Source of the DNA: an uncultured Nitrospira sp. | Lineage (GTDB): Bacteria > Nitrospirota > Nitrospiria > Nitrospirales > Nitrospiraceae | NCBI GenBank assembly: GCA_946479785.1 | Contig: CAMLHQ010000094.1 | Location: 1 to 11,276 of the forward strand | DNA length: 11,276 nucleotides | Direction of reading: 5' to 3' | Part shown: positions 1-5,918 of the stretch, piece by piece | Layout of the letters: each line of letters begins with the position of its first letter | Position numbering within the stretch: the first letter of the stretch is position 1 | Notes under the pieces: model-generated | Seen by the model: only the letters and a program-made list of their open reading frames with translations | The model's database searches: none | Told to the model about the DNA's origin: nothing | Made by a program: the position numbers and the translations under genes

Positions 1-739
1 CACGGTCGCTGGGAAGAAAATCGAAAGGATCGAGCTGGCGCCAGCTGTCTTCCGGACGGTTCTGGATCACGAAATCACATGGAACTGGTGTGACTTGAAA
101 GCCTTGTTTGGTGAAGAGGGCGGCGGCACGAGGGAGGTGGCTGGCCGAGCTGACGAGCAAAATCGAAGCCGACCCCAAAAGCTGTTTCGTCCCGGTGGCA
201 TTCTCATAAGTTGTCCGGGACTCCTCCTCGGTCACGATCGCGTGATCTGAGACGCCAAGCCGTTTCGCCCAGCGTTTCATTTCCGGGGCATCCTTCGGCG
301 CATCCTTGAACGCATAGCCATTCCCGCCGCTGAGCACCAGTTTGTCTGCGAAGCCTTGCTGATACAAATCTACACCGCAGGTGGTTCGATTTCGTGAAAG
401 GGAAGTCAGGTCCGCAATTGGGCGCAGCGTTCCCTGTTCGAGCACGCCGCCGCCCAGGACGACAATCGCGTCGAAACGTTGGCCCTGTGTCAATGGGGGC
501 ACGGGATACCAGGCTTCCAAACTGCCGAGCAGCGGCCTGGCCACGAGAGGGCTAGAAATAGTCAGCAACAGGATGAGCGCGCTGACGGCGCTGATTCTAG
601 CCCATTGGAGCCGGCGATGATGCATAGGCGACAAGAGCAACAAAGTGGTTAGTGTCATGAGAAGCAGGACCCAGTTCAGAGGGTAGAGGCCGTACTTGAC
701 GAGCTTATAGACTCCAAACAAGAATGGCGTGAGTTCCAT
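1..739 (-). CDS. ElyC/SanA/YdcF-family (DUF218) envelope protein, C-terminus cut by window edge
   Basis: Reading leftwards from an ATG at 739, an open frame of 246 codons runs off the window. Residues about 8-36 and 47-66 are hydrophobic, giving two probable membrane segments, followed by a periplasmic DUF218 domain. Visible family motifs are IVVLGGG (after the second segment), LVLSGG, a Glu-rich ESRTTYENA stretch and LLVSSASHLPRAA. The order and spacing match E. coli ElyC (about 259 residues), which acts in envelope biogenesis and affects undecaprenyl-phosphate-linked precursor use; the exact reaction of the family is unsettled. Only about 15-25 residues should be missing. A GAGG sits 7 bases before the ATG. 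It diverges from the EVE-domain gene at 821. Family membership is secure; equivalence to ElyC rather than YdcF is inferred from the two membrane segments and the SASHLPRA motif. Confidence 0.88.
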   Translation of the reverse strand, partial: MELTPFLFGVYKLVKYGLYPLNWVLLLMTLTTLLLLSPMHHRRLQWARISAVSALILLLTISSPLVARPLLGSLEAWYPVPPLTQGQRFDAIVVLGGGVLEQGTLRPIADLTSLSRNRTTCGVDLYQQGFADKLVLSGGNGYAFKDAPKDAPEMKRWAKRLGVSDHAIVTEEESRTTYENATGTKQLLGSASILLVSSASHLPRAAALFTKQGFQVTPVPCDFVIQNRPEDSWRQLDPFDFLPSDR

Positions 740-820
740 TGAAAAACCTCATATCAAGGGGAATGGCTGTCGACAGCATACAGCCGGTCGACGAAATGGC
801 CAAGCTGCAAGGAGAATCCA

Positions 821-1303
821 ATGCCGCACCCACGTCGCTATTGGCTTGTGAAATCGGAGCCGAACGCGTTTTCCATCGAGGATCTTGCCCGTGCACCCAA
901 GCAAACCACCTGTTGGGACGGCGTCCGCAACTACCAAGCCAGAAATTTCATGCGCACGATGGCCGTCGGCGATCACGTACTGTTTTACCATAGCAATGCG
1001 GACCCGCCATCCGTCGTTGGGATTGCCGAAGTGGTCAAAGCTGCGTATCCAGACGATACACAATTTGATAGGAAGAGCGGTCACTTTGATCCGGGGAGCA
1101 AACCCGATGCTCCCCGATGGGATATGGTGGACATCAAATACCGTGAGACCTTTGCCACCAGCTTGTCGCTCGATCGGCTCAGGCAGGAATCCAAATTAAA
1201 GGGGATGGTGTTGCTACGGAAGGGTTCGCGGTTGTCTGTTCAACCGGTAACTGAATCTGAGTGGGCGATTATCATGAGATTGGCGGGAAGTACGAAAGGA
1301 TAA
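821..1303 (+). CDS. EVE domain-containing protein (THYN1-like)
   Basis: A 160-residue protein that is essentially one EVE domain, a PUA-like fold that in characterised members reads modified bases in DNA or RNA (human THYN1 is the eukaryotic relative). Diagnostic stretches are YWLVKSEP (7-14), WDGVRNYQARN (32-42), LFYHSN (54-59), VGIAEVVKAAYPD (66-78), PRWDMVDI (98-105) and LLRKGSRLSVQPVTESEW (131-148). These aromatic and basic patches line the base-binding pocket in the family. Length is typical of a stand-alone bacterial EVE protein. AAGGAGA lies 6 bases before the ATG and fixes the start. It is convergent with the small peptidase-like gene at 1335, with only about 30 bases between and no obvious terminator. 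No restriction-modification partner is visible, so a housekeeping RNA or DNA role is as likely as defence. Confidence 0.93.
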   Translation: MPHPRRYWLVKSEPNAFSIEDLARAPKQTTCWDGVRNYQARNFMRTMAVGDHVLFYHSNADPPSVVGIAEVVKAAYPDDTQFDRKSGHFDPGSKPDAPRWDMVDIKYRETFATSLSLDRLRQESKLKGMVLLRKGSRLSVQPVTESEWAIIMRLAGSTKG

Positions 1304-1334
1304 CGGTCGGCCAAATACGAAGGGCGCTACTCTG

Positions 1335-1586
1335 TTACGTTCTGGCTTTTCCGTTGTCCAAATGCCGATGCTGCCAGTCGAGCCAGGCATGACCCAGCTC
1401 ATGGGCGAGAATGTAGCGCCGTCTGGTCAGCGGCAGTCGCTTCCTCAGATAAATCGTCTTGTTGTCATCATCCCAAATTCCGTCCGCATTGGGGTCGCGA
1501 CGATCCATCTCAGTCTCGGACAACTGCCGAACCGAAATGTGATAGCCGAATGGAAGTACGACTCTTGTGGGAATTCTGTGCCTCAC
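1335..1586 (-). CDS. Minimal HELGH zinc-metallopeptidase-like protein (ImmA/IrrE style)
   Basis: An 83-residue ORF whose C-terminal third holds RRRYILAHELGHAWLDWQHRH. HELGH is an HExxH zinc-binding and catalytic motif, and the preceding RYILAHELGHA resembles the active helix of ImmA/IrrE (M78-like) peptidases. The N-terminal part has a strand-rich look with an NKTIYLRKRLP segment, as just before the helix in that family. It is short: only about 17 residues follow the motif, so the usual downstream glutamate ligand is absent; His or Asp in WQHRHLDN might replace it, or the protein may not be catalytic. Two GTG codons compete as starts. The one at 1592 directly abuts AAGG, while the one at 1586 has AAGG at a proper 7-base distance and is preferred. 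An in-frame TAG closes the frame upstream. No antitoxin or regulator partner is visible nearby. Confidence 0.7.
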   Translation of the reverse strand: MRHRIPTRVVLPFGYHISVRQLSETEMDRRDPNADGIWDDDNKTIYLRKRLPLTRRRYILAHELGHAWLDWQHRHLDNGKART

Positions 1587-1592
1587 GGTCAC

Positions 1593-1944
1593 ACCTTGTT
1601 GATTAGCCTACCACAAACGGTTCTCGATGATGAGTCACATAATGGCTGCAATATCAATAAGTTACGTTATTTCCCTTGTCGGGAAATCGTACCAGGCTGC
1701 GTCGCGTTGTAGGTCGTCGCCGTGCTTTTCAAGTAAGCTCGATCGTCCATACGAATGTCGGGGACGAAGGTGTCGCTCAGTGTTCATACGTATGCTATCT
1801 TGCCAAACTGAAGAAACGCCGAATGAATCCCACCCCAGATGAAGAAAGTGAATCCTTTTAGGTGGTCTGTGCTCACACGGGTGTAACGCGAGAGGATAGA
1901 GGGCTCCAGTGTGCGTCAAAACCAACCACAGGAGGTTTATTGTG
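1593..1944. other. Divergent intergenic region, no confident gene
   Basis: This stretch separates the - strand HELGH gene from the + strand DUF1264 gene and should hold both promoters. I see a 10-bp palindrome CATACGTATG at 1785-1794. A 12-codon ORF at 1823-1861 (MNPTPDEESESF) echoes the first residues of the gene at 5160 but lacks a good ribosome site. No clear sigma-70 promoter could be placed. Confidence 0.5.
1930..1935 (+). promoter_or_regulatory. Ribosome binding site deciding the DUF1264 gene start
   Basis: A perfect AGGAGG stands 9 bases before the ATG at 1945 and 6 bases before an in-frame GTG at 1942. It excludes the longer reading from 1909, whose extra residues would spoil the signal peptide. 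Confidence 0.75.
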
Positions 1945-2463
1945 ATGAAGAAAGAATTACTAGCTGTCTTTGCGATTGCGGCAATCGTGTATGCAGCGGG
2001 TTCGCCTCAAACAGCCATGAGCGGTGAGCCGAAATCTCCCGTCGATGGGTTCGATATTCATGTCCAGGCGCCCCATATGATGCCGAACGGAGAACCGGGC
2101 GGTCCATACCACCACTATTGCAAAGGCATCTCGGATAAGATTCTCCAATGCTTGCTGTTCGAGTCCACGGACCCTAAAGCCAAGCTCGTTGCCATCGAAT
2201 ACTTCGTGGCGAAGGATTTGAGCCGCAAGTTGCCTGCGATCCAGTGGCATCGCCATTTCCATGACCACAAAATCGAGATCGCGACGGGCCGTGTGCAAGT
2301 GTTGGACTTGCCGCCGGACGAGGCAGCGAAGGTCGCGGAAGCGGCTGCCGGAACCGACGGCGTCATTTATCACTTATGGCAGCAAGGTCAGGAATTTCCA
2401 GACGGCACCGTGAGTTTTCCGCAGTCACTCGGGCATAAGTTTCCCGGTCACTCTGACAAGTAG
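1945..2463 (+). CDS. Secreted DUF1264 (OBAP-like) family protein
   Basis: A 172-residue protein with a signal peptide (MKKELLAVFAIAAIVYAAG, probable cleavage near residues 20-26), so exported to the periplasm. The mature part matches the DUF1264 family, which includes plant oil-body-associated proteins: HHYCKGISDKILQCLLFES (56-74), KLVAIEYFVAKDL (80-92), LPAIQWHRHFHDHKIEI (96-112) and a late VIYHLWQ (140-146). The WHxHxxD/E histidine cluster and the HHYC histidines are the family's conserved polar residues and look like a metal site, but no biochemical function is established. AGGAGG before ATG 1945 defines the start; GTG 1942 is an alternative. It is followed by its own terminator, so it is probably monocistronic. 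Confidence 0.85.
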   Translation: MKKELLAVFAIAAIVYAAGSPQTAMSGEPKSPVDGFDIHVQAPHMMPNGEPGGPYHHYCKGISDKILQCLLFESTDPKAKLVAIEYFVAKDLSRKLPAIQWHRHFHDHKIEIATGRVQVLDLPPDEAAKVAEAAAGTDGVIYHLWQQGQEFPDGTVSFPQSLGHKFPGHSDK

Positions 2464-2480
2464 GATTGATTCGTGCGAAG

Positions 2481-2521
2481 GGCCAGCTCAAATTCAACCG
2501 AGCTGGCCTCGTCGTTTCTTT
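2481..2521 (+). terminator. Rho-independent terminator after the DUF1264 gene
   Basis: GGCCAGCTC (2481-2489) and GAGCTGGCC (2500-2508) form a perfect 9-bp stem with a 10-base loop, followed by a T-rich but interrupted tail (CTCGTCGTTTCTTT). It lies 17 bases after the stop codon and insulates the cytochrome operon. Confidence 0.8.
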
Positions 2522-2530
2522 GAGGAAAAG

Positions 2531-2983
2531 ATGATACTGCCTGAGGTTTCGCGAGATTCCTTCGTCATCGGAGTGCTGGCATTGGTTCTGTGGAGCGGTC
2601 CCGCTCTGGGGGCTGATGAGGCCGTGCTTACACCGCGCGTGCCGATCGATAAAATCGAGGAAGCGAGGGGCTGGACGAATCCCTTCCCCGCGACGGACGA
2701 ACACATTGCGCAAGGCAAAGCGCTCTTTCATGGAAAAGCTTTTTGCGTAACCTGCCATGGAAAAGACGGCAAAGGGTTGGCGGATATCGAGGGGCTTAGA
2801 GGCAAGTTGCCAAGGAATTTTACCGACAAGACCTGGCAAGCGGCCCGAACAGACGGCGAGTTATTCTGGATTCTGAAGAACGGAAGTCCCGGCACGGATA
2901 TGGCTTCGTTTGTTCCTCTCGTGCTGACCGAAGAAGAGGCCTGGCACGCGATTTTGTACGTGAGATCCTTCGGCCGACCGTAA
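2531..2983 (+). CDS. Periplasmic mono-heme class I cytochrome c
   Basis: A 150-residue exported electron carrier. Residues 8-27 form a signal peptide core ending in PALGA. A single heme-attachment motif CVTCH lies at 72-76, preceded by the usual IAQGKALFHGKAFC helix and followed by GKDGKG. Met124 in GTDMASF is the likely sixth (axial) ligand, and the C-terminal helix EEAWHAILYVRSF (135-147) is the class I cytochrome signature. GAGG stands 5 bases before the ATG. It is the first gene of a tight pair with the outer-membrane barrel at 2988 (4 bases apart), which suggests a joint envelope electron-transfer or uptake role. The redox partner is unknown. Confidence 0.92.
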   Translation: MILPEVSRDSFVIGVLALVLWSGPALGADEAVLTPRVPIDKIEEARGWTNPFPATDEHIAQGKALFHGKAFCVTCHGKDGKGLADIEGLRGKLPRNFTDKTWQAARTDGELFWILKNGSPGTDMASFVPLVLTEEEAWHAILYVRSFGRP

Positions 2984-2987
2984 CGCT

Positions 2988-4001
2988 ATGGTCCGTTCAA
3001 CGTGCGGACGTCCCGGTGTCGGTCTCTGTGTGGCTATCGCATGGTTCTTGACTGGGATCGTCAATGGAATAGCTGCAGAATGGTCGGCCATCACAGAGGC
3101 GAAGACGCTCTACACGGACAATGCGTTTGAATTATCCGCCGCTAGACGGCTCGCCCTGAGCGAAGATCCCAGTCAGCCAATCGTCGTCCCGCTCAATCGG
3201 CCATCCGATGTGGTGTGGGACCCATCGGTGGACGTACGAAGGACTTCGACAACAAGCCTGGGCCAAACAGAGCTCTCGTTCAAAGCCCACGGATTCCTGT
3301 TTACGAACAACCCCATCTTCAACCACGGTGATTACCGGGTTCAGGTCCATCAACAGGTGGCCCCGGGTACTTTCCTATTGCTCCGATACCGCTACGTTCC
3401 CAATCTGTTTCTCGGTCCGAACCAGGAACACCAGACCGGCCAGCGATTGCCGGAGGAGGAACGAGTCACATCCCACACGTGGCGCGTGCAGCTCGAACGG
3501 AAACTTGATGAGCGATGGATGGTCACGCTGGTCGGCCGCTATGGCCTGCGGCTATACAACCAGGTCTTTTCTGAGCGTGACACGAAATTCTATACGATCG
3601 GGCCACGTCTGCAGTTTTTCGCCACATCCTGGTCGATCATGACTTTGGACTATCTGTATGAGCGAGGGCTTGCCGACGGGCGAGACGAGCCGCAGCTTCA
3701 AGACGATGTCTCATACCGCCAGCACTTCGTGTCATTGGGAACGCTGTTTCAACTGACCGACCCAATCTCGCTGGAACTCACGTATGTGTATCGCTACAAG
3801 CAGTTTACAACGGACCTTATAGGGGATTCGCTGCGTGGCGACGCCGACACGCTACATCAAGGAACCGCGCAGCTTCATTACGATCTATCTGCCGCAGCCC
3901 GCATCACACTGGGATTTCAGCGCACGCAACGCTCATCCACCGTCTCCTCGCGCGACTTCTTCAATACCAATACATCGTTGGGGCTATTGTATCGGTTCTA
4001 G
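2988..4001 (+). CDS. Outer-membrane beta-barrel protein, function unknown
   Basis: A 337-residue exported protein. Residues 1-30 form a long signal peptide ending GIAA/EW. The mature chain is a series of amphipathic strands rich in aromatic girdle residues, for example YRVQVHQQVAPGTFLLLRYRYV, WMVTLVGRYGLRLY, ISLELTYVYRYKQF and AARITLGFQRTQ. It ends in LGLLYRF, a terminal phenylalanine typical of BAM-assembled barrels. Strand count looks like about 12-14. No plug domain or TonB box is seen. It starts 4 bases after the cytochrome c stop with no clear ribosome site, implying translational coupling. I recognise no specific family; a porin-like conduit or a structural partner of the cytochrome are inferences only. 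Confidence 0.85.
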   Translation: MVRSTCGRPGVGLCVAIAWFLTGIVNGIAAEWSAITEAKTLYTDNAFELSAARRLALSEDPSQPIVVPLNRPSDVVWDPSVDVRRTSTTSLGQTELSFKAHGFLFTNNPIFNHGDYRVQVHQQVAPGTFLLLRYRYVPNLFLGPNQEHQTGQRLPEEERVTSHTWRVQLERKLDERWMVTLVGRYGLRLYNQVFSERDTKFYTIGPRLQFFATSWSIMTLDYLYERGLADGRDEPQLQDDVSYRQHFVSLGTLFQLTDPISLELTYVYRYKQFTTDLIGDSLRGDADTLHQGTAQLHYDLSAAARITLGFQRTQRSSTVSSRDFFNTNTSLGLLYRF

Positions 4002-4145
4002 CAGGATGTTGAAATGGTGGGGTGCACGGTTTCCTTAGATGGTTGTTAGGCCATCTCCTAGTAGGGAACTCCGCCGGGGGTGTGATGTACTGAACGGGGT
4101 AGGGCTGGGAGTAAAGCACAGAGCAACTAAGACGAGAGGTGGAAG

Positions 4146-4295
4146 ATGAAAAAATGCGCGGTGCCTTTATGTACGTGCCAGGTTCCTGAAGGAAAGGAAT
4201 TCTGCAGCGACGAATGCCGCAACGGGTTGCCGTCGGGGCTTTGCCATTGTCCTCATAAAGAATGCCGCGGACATGTAAAATCGAAACCCTCGTAA
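4146..4295 (+). CDS. Small cysteine-rich metallothionein-like protein
   Basis: A 49-residue ORF with eight cysteines (4, 9, 11, 20, 24, 33, 35, 40) and three histidines (34, 37, 43). The order C-x4-CTCQV...EFCSDECRNG...CHCPHKECRGH parallels bacterial metallothioneins of the SmtA/BmtA type: a CxC pair, a [YF]C-x(2-3)-C turn, then CxC, H and C near the end. Such proteins bind zinc, cadmium or copper in thiolate clusters in the cytoplasm. No signal peptide is present. GAGGTGG lies just before the ATG. It is somewhat shorter than SmtA (about 56 residues) and has one cysteine fewer than usual. It stands alone, immediately left of the first tRNA-derived attachment remnant, so it may be the last gene of the conserved flank or cargo of an older island. 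Confidence 0.75.
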   Translation: MKKCAVPLCTCQVPEGKEFCSDECRNGLPSGLCHCPHKECRGHVKSKPS

Positions 4296-4304
4296 CATCG
4301 CGGT

Positions 4305-4349
4305 GATAGGACCTGTCGAGCCTTGTTCCTATCCTGTTGCCGACAGGAT
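4305..4349 (+). other. Overlapping hairpins in the 3' flank of the metallothionein-like gene
   Basis: Three competing inverted repeats overlap: GATAGG (4305-4310) with CCTATC (4328-4333), CCTGTCG (4312-4318) with CGACAGG (4341-4347), and ATCCTGT (4331-4337) with ACAGGAT (4343-4349). There is no T tract, so this is at best a factor-dependent terminator or a 3' stabilising structure. Confidence 0.4.
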
Positions 4350-4351
4350 GT

Positions 4352-4396
4352 TGGTGGGCCGTGTAGGGGTCGAACCTGCGGCCCGCTAATTAAGAG
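4352..4396 (-). repeat. tRNA-Lys(CTT) 3'-half remnant, copy 1 (att-site relic)
   Basis: On the - strand this 45-base block reads as the anticodon loop (CTCTTAA), the 3' anticodon stem, variable loop, T arm (GGTTCGACC) and 3' acceptor strand ending GGCCCACCA. There is no D arm or 5' half next to it, so it is not a working gene but the displaced 3' end left by integration into a tRNA-Lys gene. It differs from copy 2 at three positions. Its T stem contains a mismatch (GCAGG against CCTAC) while the T loop is canonical. Confidence 0.85.
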
Positions 4397-4490
4397 AATC
4401 GGTCCCTCTCCTTCGCGTCAGGACTCAACGTTGACCTTTGCTTGTCTTAGTATGTGCTCACCGGCGTTCGGCCTCGTTTGCTTTCACGCC

Positions 4491-4508
4491 TGACACCTAT
4501 TTGACACC
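4491..4508. repeat. Twin 11-bp-spaced direct repeat next to att copy 1 (candidate arm-type sites)
   Basis: TGACACC occurs at 4491-4497 and again at 4502-4508, one helical turn apart, starting 95 bases inside the element from the end of tRNA copy 1. A similar pair sits 107 bases from copy 2. Paired direct repeats at this range are typical of tyrosine-recombinase arm-type sites. Confidence 0.5.
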
Positions 4509-4701
4509 TGGAAAGAGCCCGGCCATTCGGGCGGGGCAGGTGGCCTGAACGGGTTCCCATGCACTAGCTATATACTCAATCCGCCCTCTTTTCGAGGGAC
4601 AAGGGCGGCTAGTTGGCGGAGGACCCCCGGCATTGTCTCTGGTAATTCGCCAAAAAGGAAACCGCCGCAAAGGGAGACTGCTACAGGCAGTTCCGAGTAG
4701 G

Positions 4702-4733
4702 GACAATTTATCTCGTACTGGAGACAATCTATC
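4702..4733. repeat. Direct repeat spaced two helical turns
   Basis: GACAATTTATC (4702-4712) and GACAATCTATC (4723-4733) differ at one base and start 21 bp apart, so a protein could bind both on the same DNA face. They lie about 135 bases before the gene at 4867. They could be an operator or the end of a lost transposable element; I cannot decide which. Confidence 0.45.
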
Positions 4734-4866
4734 CCATTAACCAACGTAACCTAGGAAATTCTGTGGTTCTCCTCGGTTTTTGACCATAGAAAAAAGGCAC
4801 AAGCTTTGCCTTGCTGACGGGCGGGACAGCAACTTGCGCAGATACGGATCGAAGGAGGCAGAAAGC

Positions 4867-5124
4867 ATGGCCTTATCATCGACCGACCCGGTAATCGCGC
4901 GTTCACTTTGGTTGCAGTTACGTTCCAGTCGGCGGAAAAGCCGTCGACCTCAATGGCGCAGCGACTGGACGCCGGTCTGGATTCTGCTCGTACTCATGAG
5001 CATCCTTGCACTGTCCTTCCTCATGATGCCGTCTATTGATGTTATGGAAAGGGTTGAGCAAGCCGCCCAAAACGGGGCAGTTGCTCCGCAGCCACCTTTG
5101 TTCGGGGCATTGGCGGAGCCGTAA
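4867..5124 (+). CDS. Small single-pass membrane protein, hypothetical
   Basis: An 85-residue protein. Residues 11-33 are very basic (RSSRRKSRRPQWR), followed by one hydrophobic segment at about 36-54 (TPVWILLVLMSILALSFLM) and a proline/alanine-rich tail. The positive-inside rule predicts a cytoplasmic N-terminus and a periplasmic tail. GGAGG stands 8 bases before the ATG at 4867; the open frame extends left to 4780 but without a ribosome site. It lies between tRNA-Lys remnants 1 and 2 and so is cargo of the first remnant element. It precedes the gene at 5160 by 35 bases and probably shares its transcript. I recognise no family. Confidence 0.65.
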   Translation: MALSSTDPVIARSLWLQLRSSRRKSRRPQWRSDWTPVWILLVLMSILALSFLMMPSIDVMERVEQAAQNGAVAPQPPLFGALAEP

Positions 5125-5148
5125 AGGCCAGGGATGCCATATGGCCTT
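5124..5148 (+). promoter_or_regulatory. Intercistronic hairpin before the 5160 gene
   Basis: AAGGCCA (5124-5130) and TGGCCTT (5142-5148) form a 7-bp stem with an 11-base loop, ending just before the AAGGAT ribosome site of the next gene. It may tune translation or mRNA stability between the two cistrons. It has no T tract. Confidence 0.45.
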
Positions 5149-5159
5149 GAAAGGATATC

Positions 5160-5387
5160 ATGAGACCGACACCTGACGAAGAAGTGGAACATCGCCGTGT
5201 CTTGCTACGGTTAGCTGCTAAAGGAAATGTTCAGGCGCGCAAGGAATTGGAAGAGGAGTACCATGCGTGCGTGTATTCGGCTTCTCAGCTGGCCACGTAT
5301 ATCCCAAAGGGAGAGCGAACCAGCTTGTCGGCCGCGGTCCAGATGAAATTGGACAGCCTGTTTTATGTCGAAAATGATGCCGCGTAA
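5160..5387 (+). CDS. Small hypothetical protein with sigma-region-2-like helix
   Basis: A 75-residue soluble protein. AAAGGAT lies just upstream of the ATG. Residues 10-36 (EHRRVLLRLAAKGN..ARKELEEEYHACVYS) have the pattern of the first helices of ECF sigma region 2 (LL..A..G...A..EL...Y...VY). The rest lacks the -10-binding helix and any region 4, so it cannot be a working sigma factor on its own. It could be a truncated relic, an RNA-polymerase-binding peptide or a coincidental helical repeat. Second gene of the probable pair with 4867, inside the first remnant element. The start MRPTPDEE is echoed by a 12-codon ORF at 1823. No known family is assigned. Confidence 0.6.
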   Translation: MRPTPDEEVEHRRVLLRLAAKGNVQARKELEEEYHACVYSASQLATYIPKGERTSLSAAVQMKLDSLFYVENDAA

Positions 5388-5457
5388 ATAGCGGCTAAAC
5401 GTCGCATTACCAAGCGTCTCTTCAACAGAGAAAACACTAGTACGGACACTAAACCTC

Positions 5458-5481
5458 GCACGAGTCGAGGCACGAGTCGAG
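5458..5481. repeat. Tandem 12-bp repeat (two copies)
   Basis: GCACGAGTCGAG occurs twice head to tail at 5458-5469 and 5470-5481, between the 5160 gene and tRNA copy 2. The first copy also forms CTCG...CGAG dyads with the preceding bases. It is either replication slippage or paired protein-binding sites near the element end. Confidence 0.7.
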
Positions 5482-5519
5482 GATGGTACGTTAGTTGCGC
5501 TGTAACTGATTGATTGTTT

Positions 5520-5564
5520 TGGTGGGCCGTGTAGGGGGCGAACCTACGGCCCGCTGATTAAGAG
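5520..5564 (-). repeat. tRNA-Lys(CTT) 3'-half remnant, copy 2 (att-site relic)
   Basis: Direct repeat of copy 1: 42 of 45 bases identical, same orientation, again running from the CTT anticodon loop to the CCA end with no 5' half. Here the T stem pairs perfectly (GTAGG with CCTAC), but the T loop reads TTCGCCC with C at the normally invariant A58 position. It closes the first remnant element and opens the second. Confidence 0.85.
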
Positions 5565-5629
5565 TCCCGCCGAAGATCTACCTCAGGACACTCAGGAAGA
5601 GGAATCATTAGGAAAAGGGGAGAATTTGA

Positions 5630-5645
5630 GATGACACAGGTCATC
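5630..5645. repeat. Short inverted repeat inside second remnant element
   Basis: GATGAC (5630-5635) and GTCATC (5640-5645) form a 6-bp dyad with a 4-base centre, between tRNA copy 2 and the twin repeats at 5671. A possible protein-binding site; function not shown. Confidence 0.35.
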
Positions 5646-5670
5646 ATGGATCATGGTGTCTCAGGGGGTT

Positions 5671-5697
5671 TTGGCACCAGGTTGGCACCAGTGCCAA
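5671..5697. repeat. Twin direct repeat plus inverted half-site next to att copy 2
   Basis: TTGGCACCAG occurs at 5671-5680 and 5682-5691 (11 bp apart), followed by the inverted half-site GTGCCAA at 5691-5697, which makes a near-palindrome with the second copy. It starts 107 bases inside from tRNA copy 2, close to the equivalent offset at copy 1. Candidate integrase arm-type or excisionase sites. Confidence 0.5.
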
Positions 5698-5737
5698 GGA
5701 CATTGAAGGCGATCAGAAGGGGCAAACTCGGCTGCCT

Positions 5738-5848
5738 CTATTGACTGCCCAGCACAGACCAAAGTAGCGCGGCATAGGCGCTCATGATGATGATCGCAAG
5801 GATCAATAGGGTTACCCCAAGAGCCCAATCCTGACTCGTGGTAGTCAT
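5738..5848 (-). CDS. 36-residue single-pass membrane peptide
   Basis: Reading leftwards from the ATG at 5848 gives a 36-residue peptide. MTTTSQDWALG is a polar start, followed by a continuous hydrophobic helix from about residue 11 to 33 (VTLLILAIIIMSAYAALLW) and a short SVLGSQ tail. AAGGA lies 9 bases before the ATG, good for so short a gene. Nearly the whole peptide is a transmembrane helix, as in small accessory subunits of respiratory or transport complexes, but no partner is near and no family is recognised. It lies in the second tRNA-nested remnant element. Confidence 0.6.
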   Translation of the reverse strand: MTTTSQDWALGVTLLILAIIIMSAYAALLWSVLGSQ

Positions 5849-5918
5849 GGTGTAGATTCCTTCTCGACTAGCCGCGGCTTCAGTTAGAAGAGCCGAAGGT
5901 TAGAGATTTCACTGATTC

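Larger units (their letters stand above)
4397..4866. other. Gene-poor interior of first tRNA-nested remnant element
   Basis: No convincing gene. It holds TCAGGAC at 4418-4424, twin repeats TGACACC at 4491-4497 and 4502-4508, and a nested inverted repeat CCGCCCT (4581-4587)/AGGGCGG (4602-4608) flanked by ACTAG (4563-4567) and CTAGT (4609-4613). A second direct repeat, GACAATTTATC (4702-4712) and GACAATCTATC (4723-4733), is spaced 21 bp. A - strand ORF at 4497-4727 looks non-protein-like. Confidence 0.5.

Noticed and set aside
381..620. 79-residue + strand ORF antisense to the DUF218 gene
   Set aside because: Shadow of the ElyC-like reading frame, which shows clear family motifs on the other strand.
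4497..4727. 76-residue - strand ORF in the first remnant element, considered as an integrase or transposase piece
   Set aside because: Composition is Pro/Arg/Cys-rich with no recombinase or DDE motif, and no ribosome site; it overlaps inverted repeats and the twin repeat.
5458..5481. Start of a CRISPR-like array
   Set aside because: Only two adjacent 12-bp units without spacers and no cas gene.
4352..5564. Functional tRNA-Lys genes
   Set aside because: No D arm or 5' acceptor strand next to any copy, and each T arm carries a disabling change.
5650..5700. Possible C-terminus of a tyrosine recombinase on the - strand (a frame ending NLVPKPPETP)
   Set aside because: The frame lacks any of the catalytic R-H-R-Y signatures and overlaps the better supported membrane peptide region; repeats explain it better.
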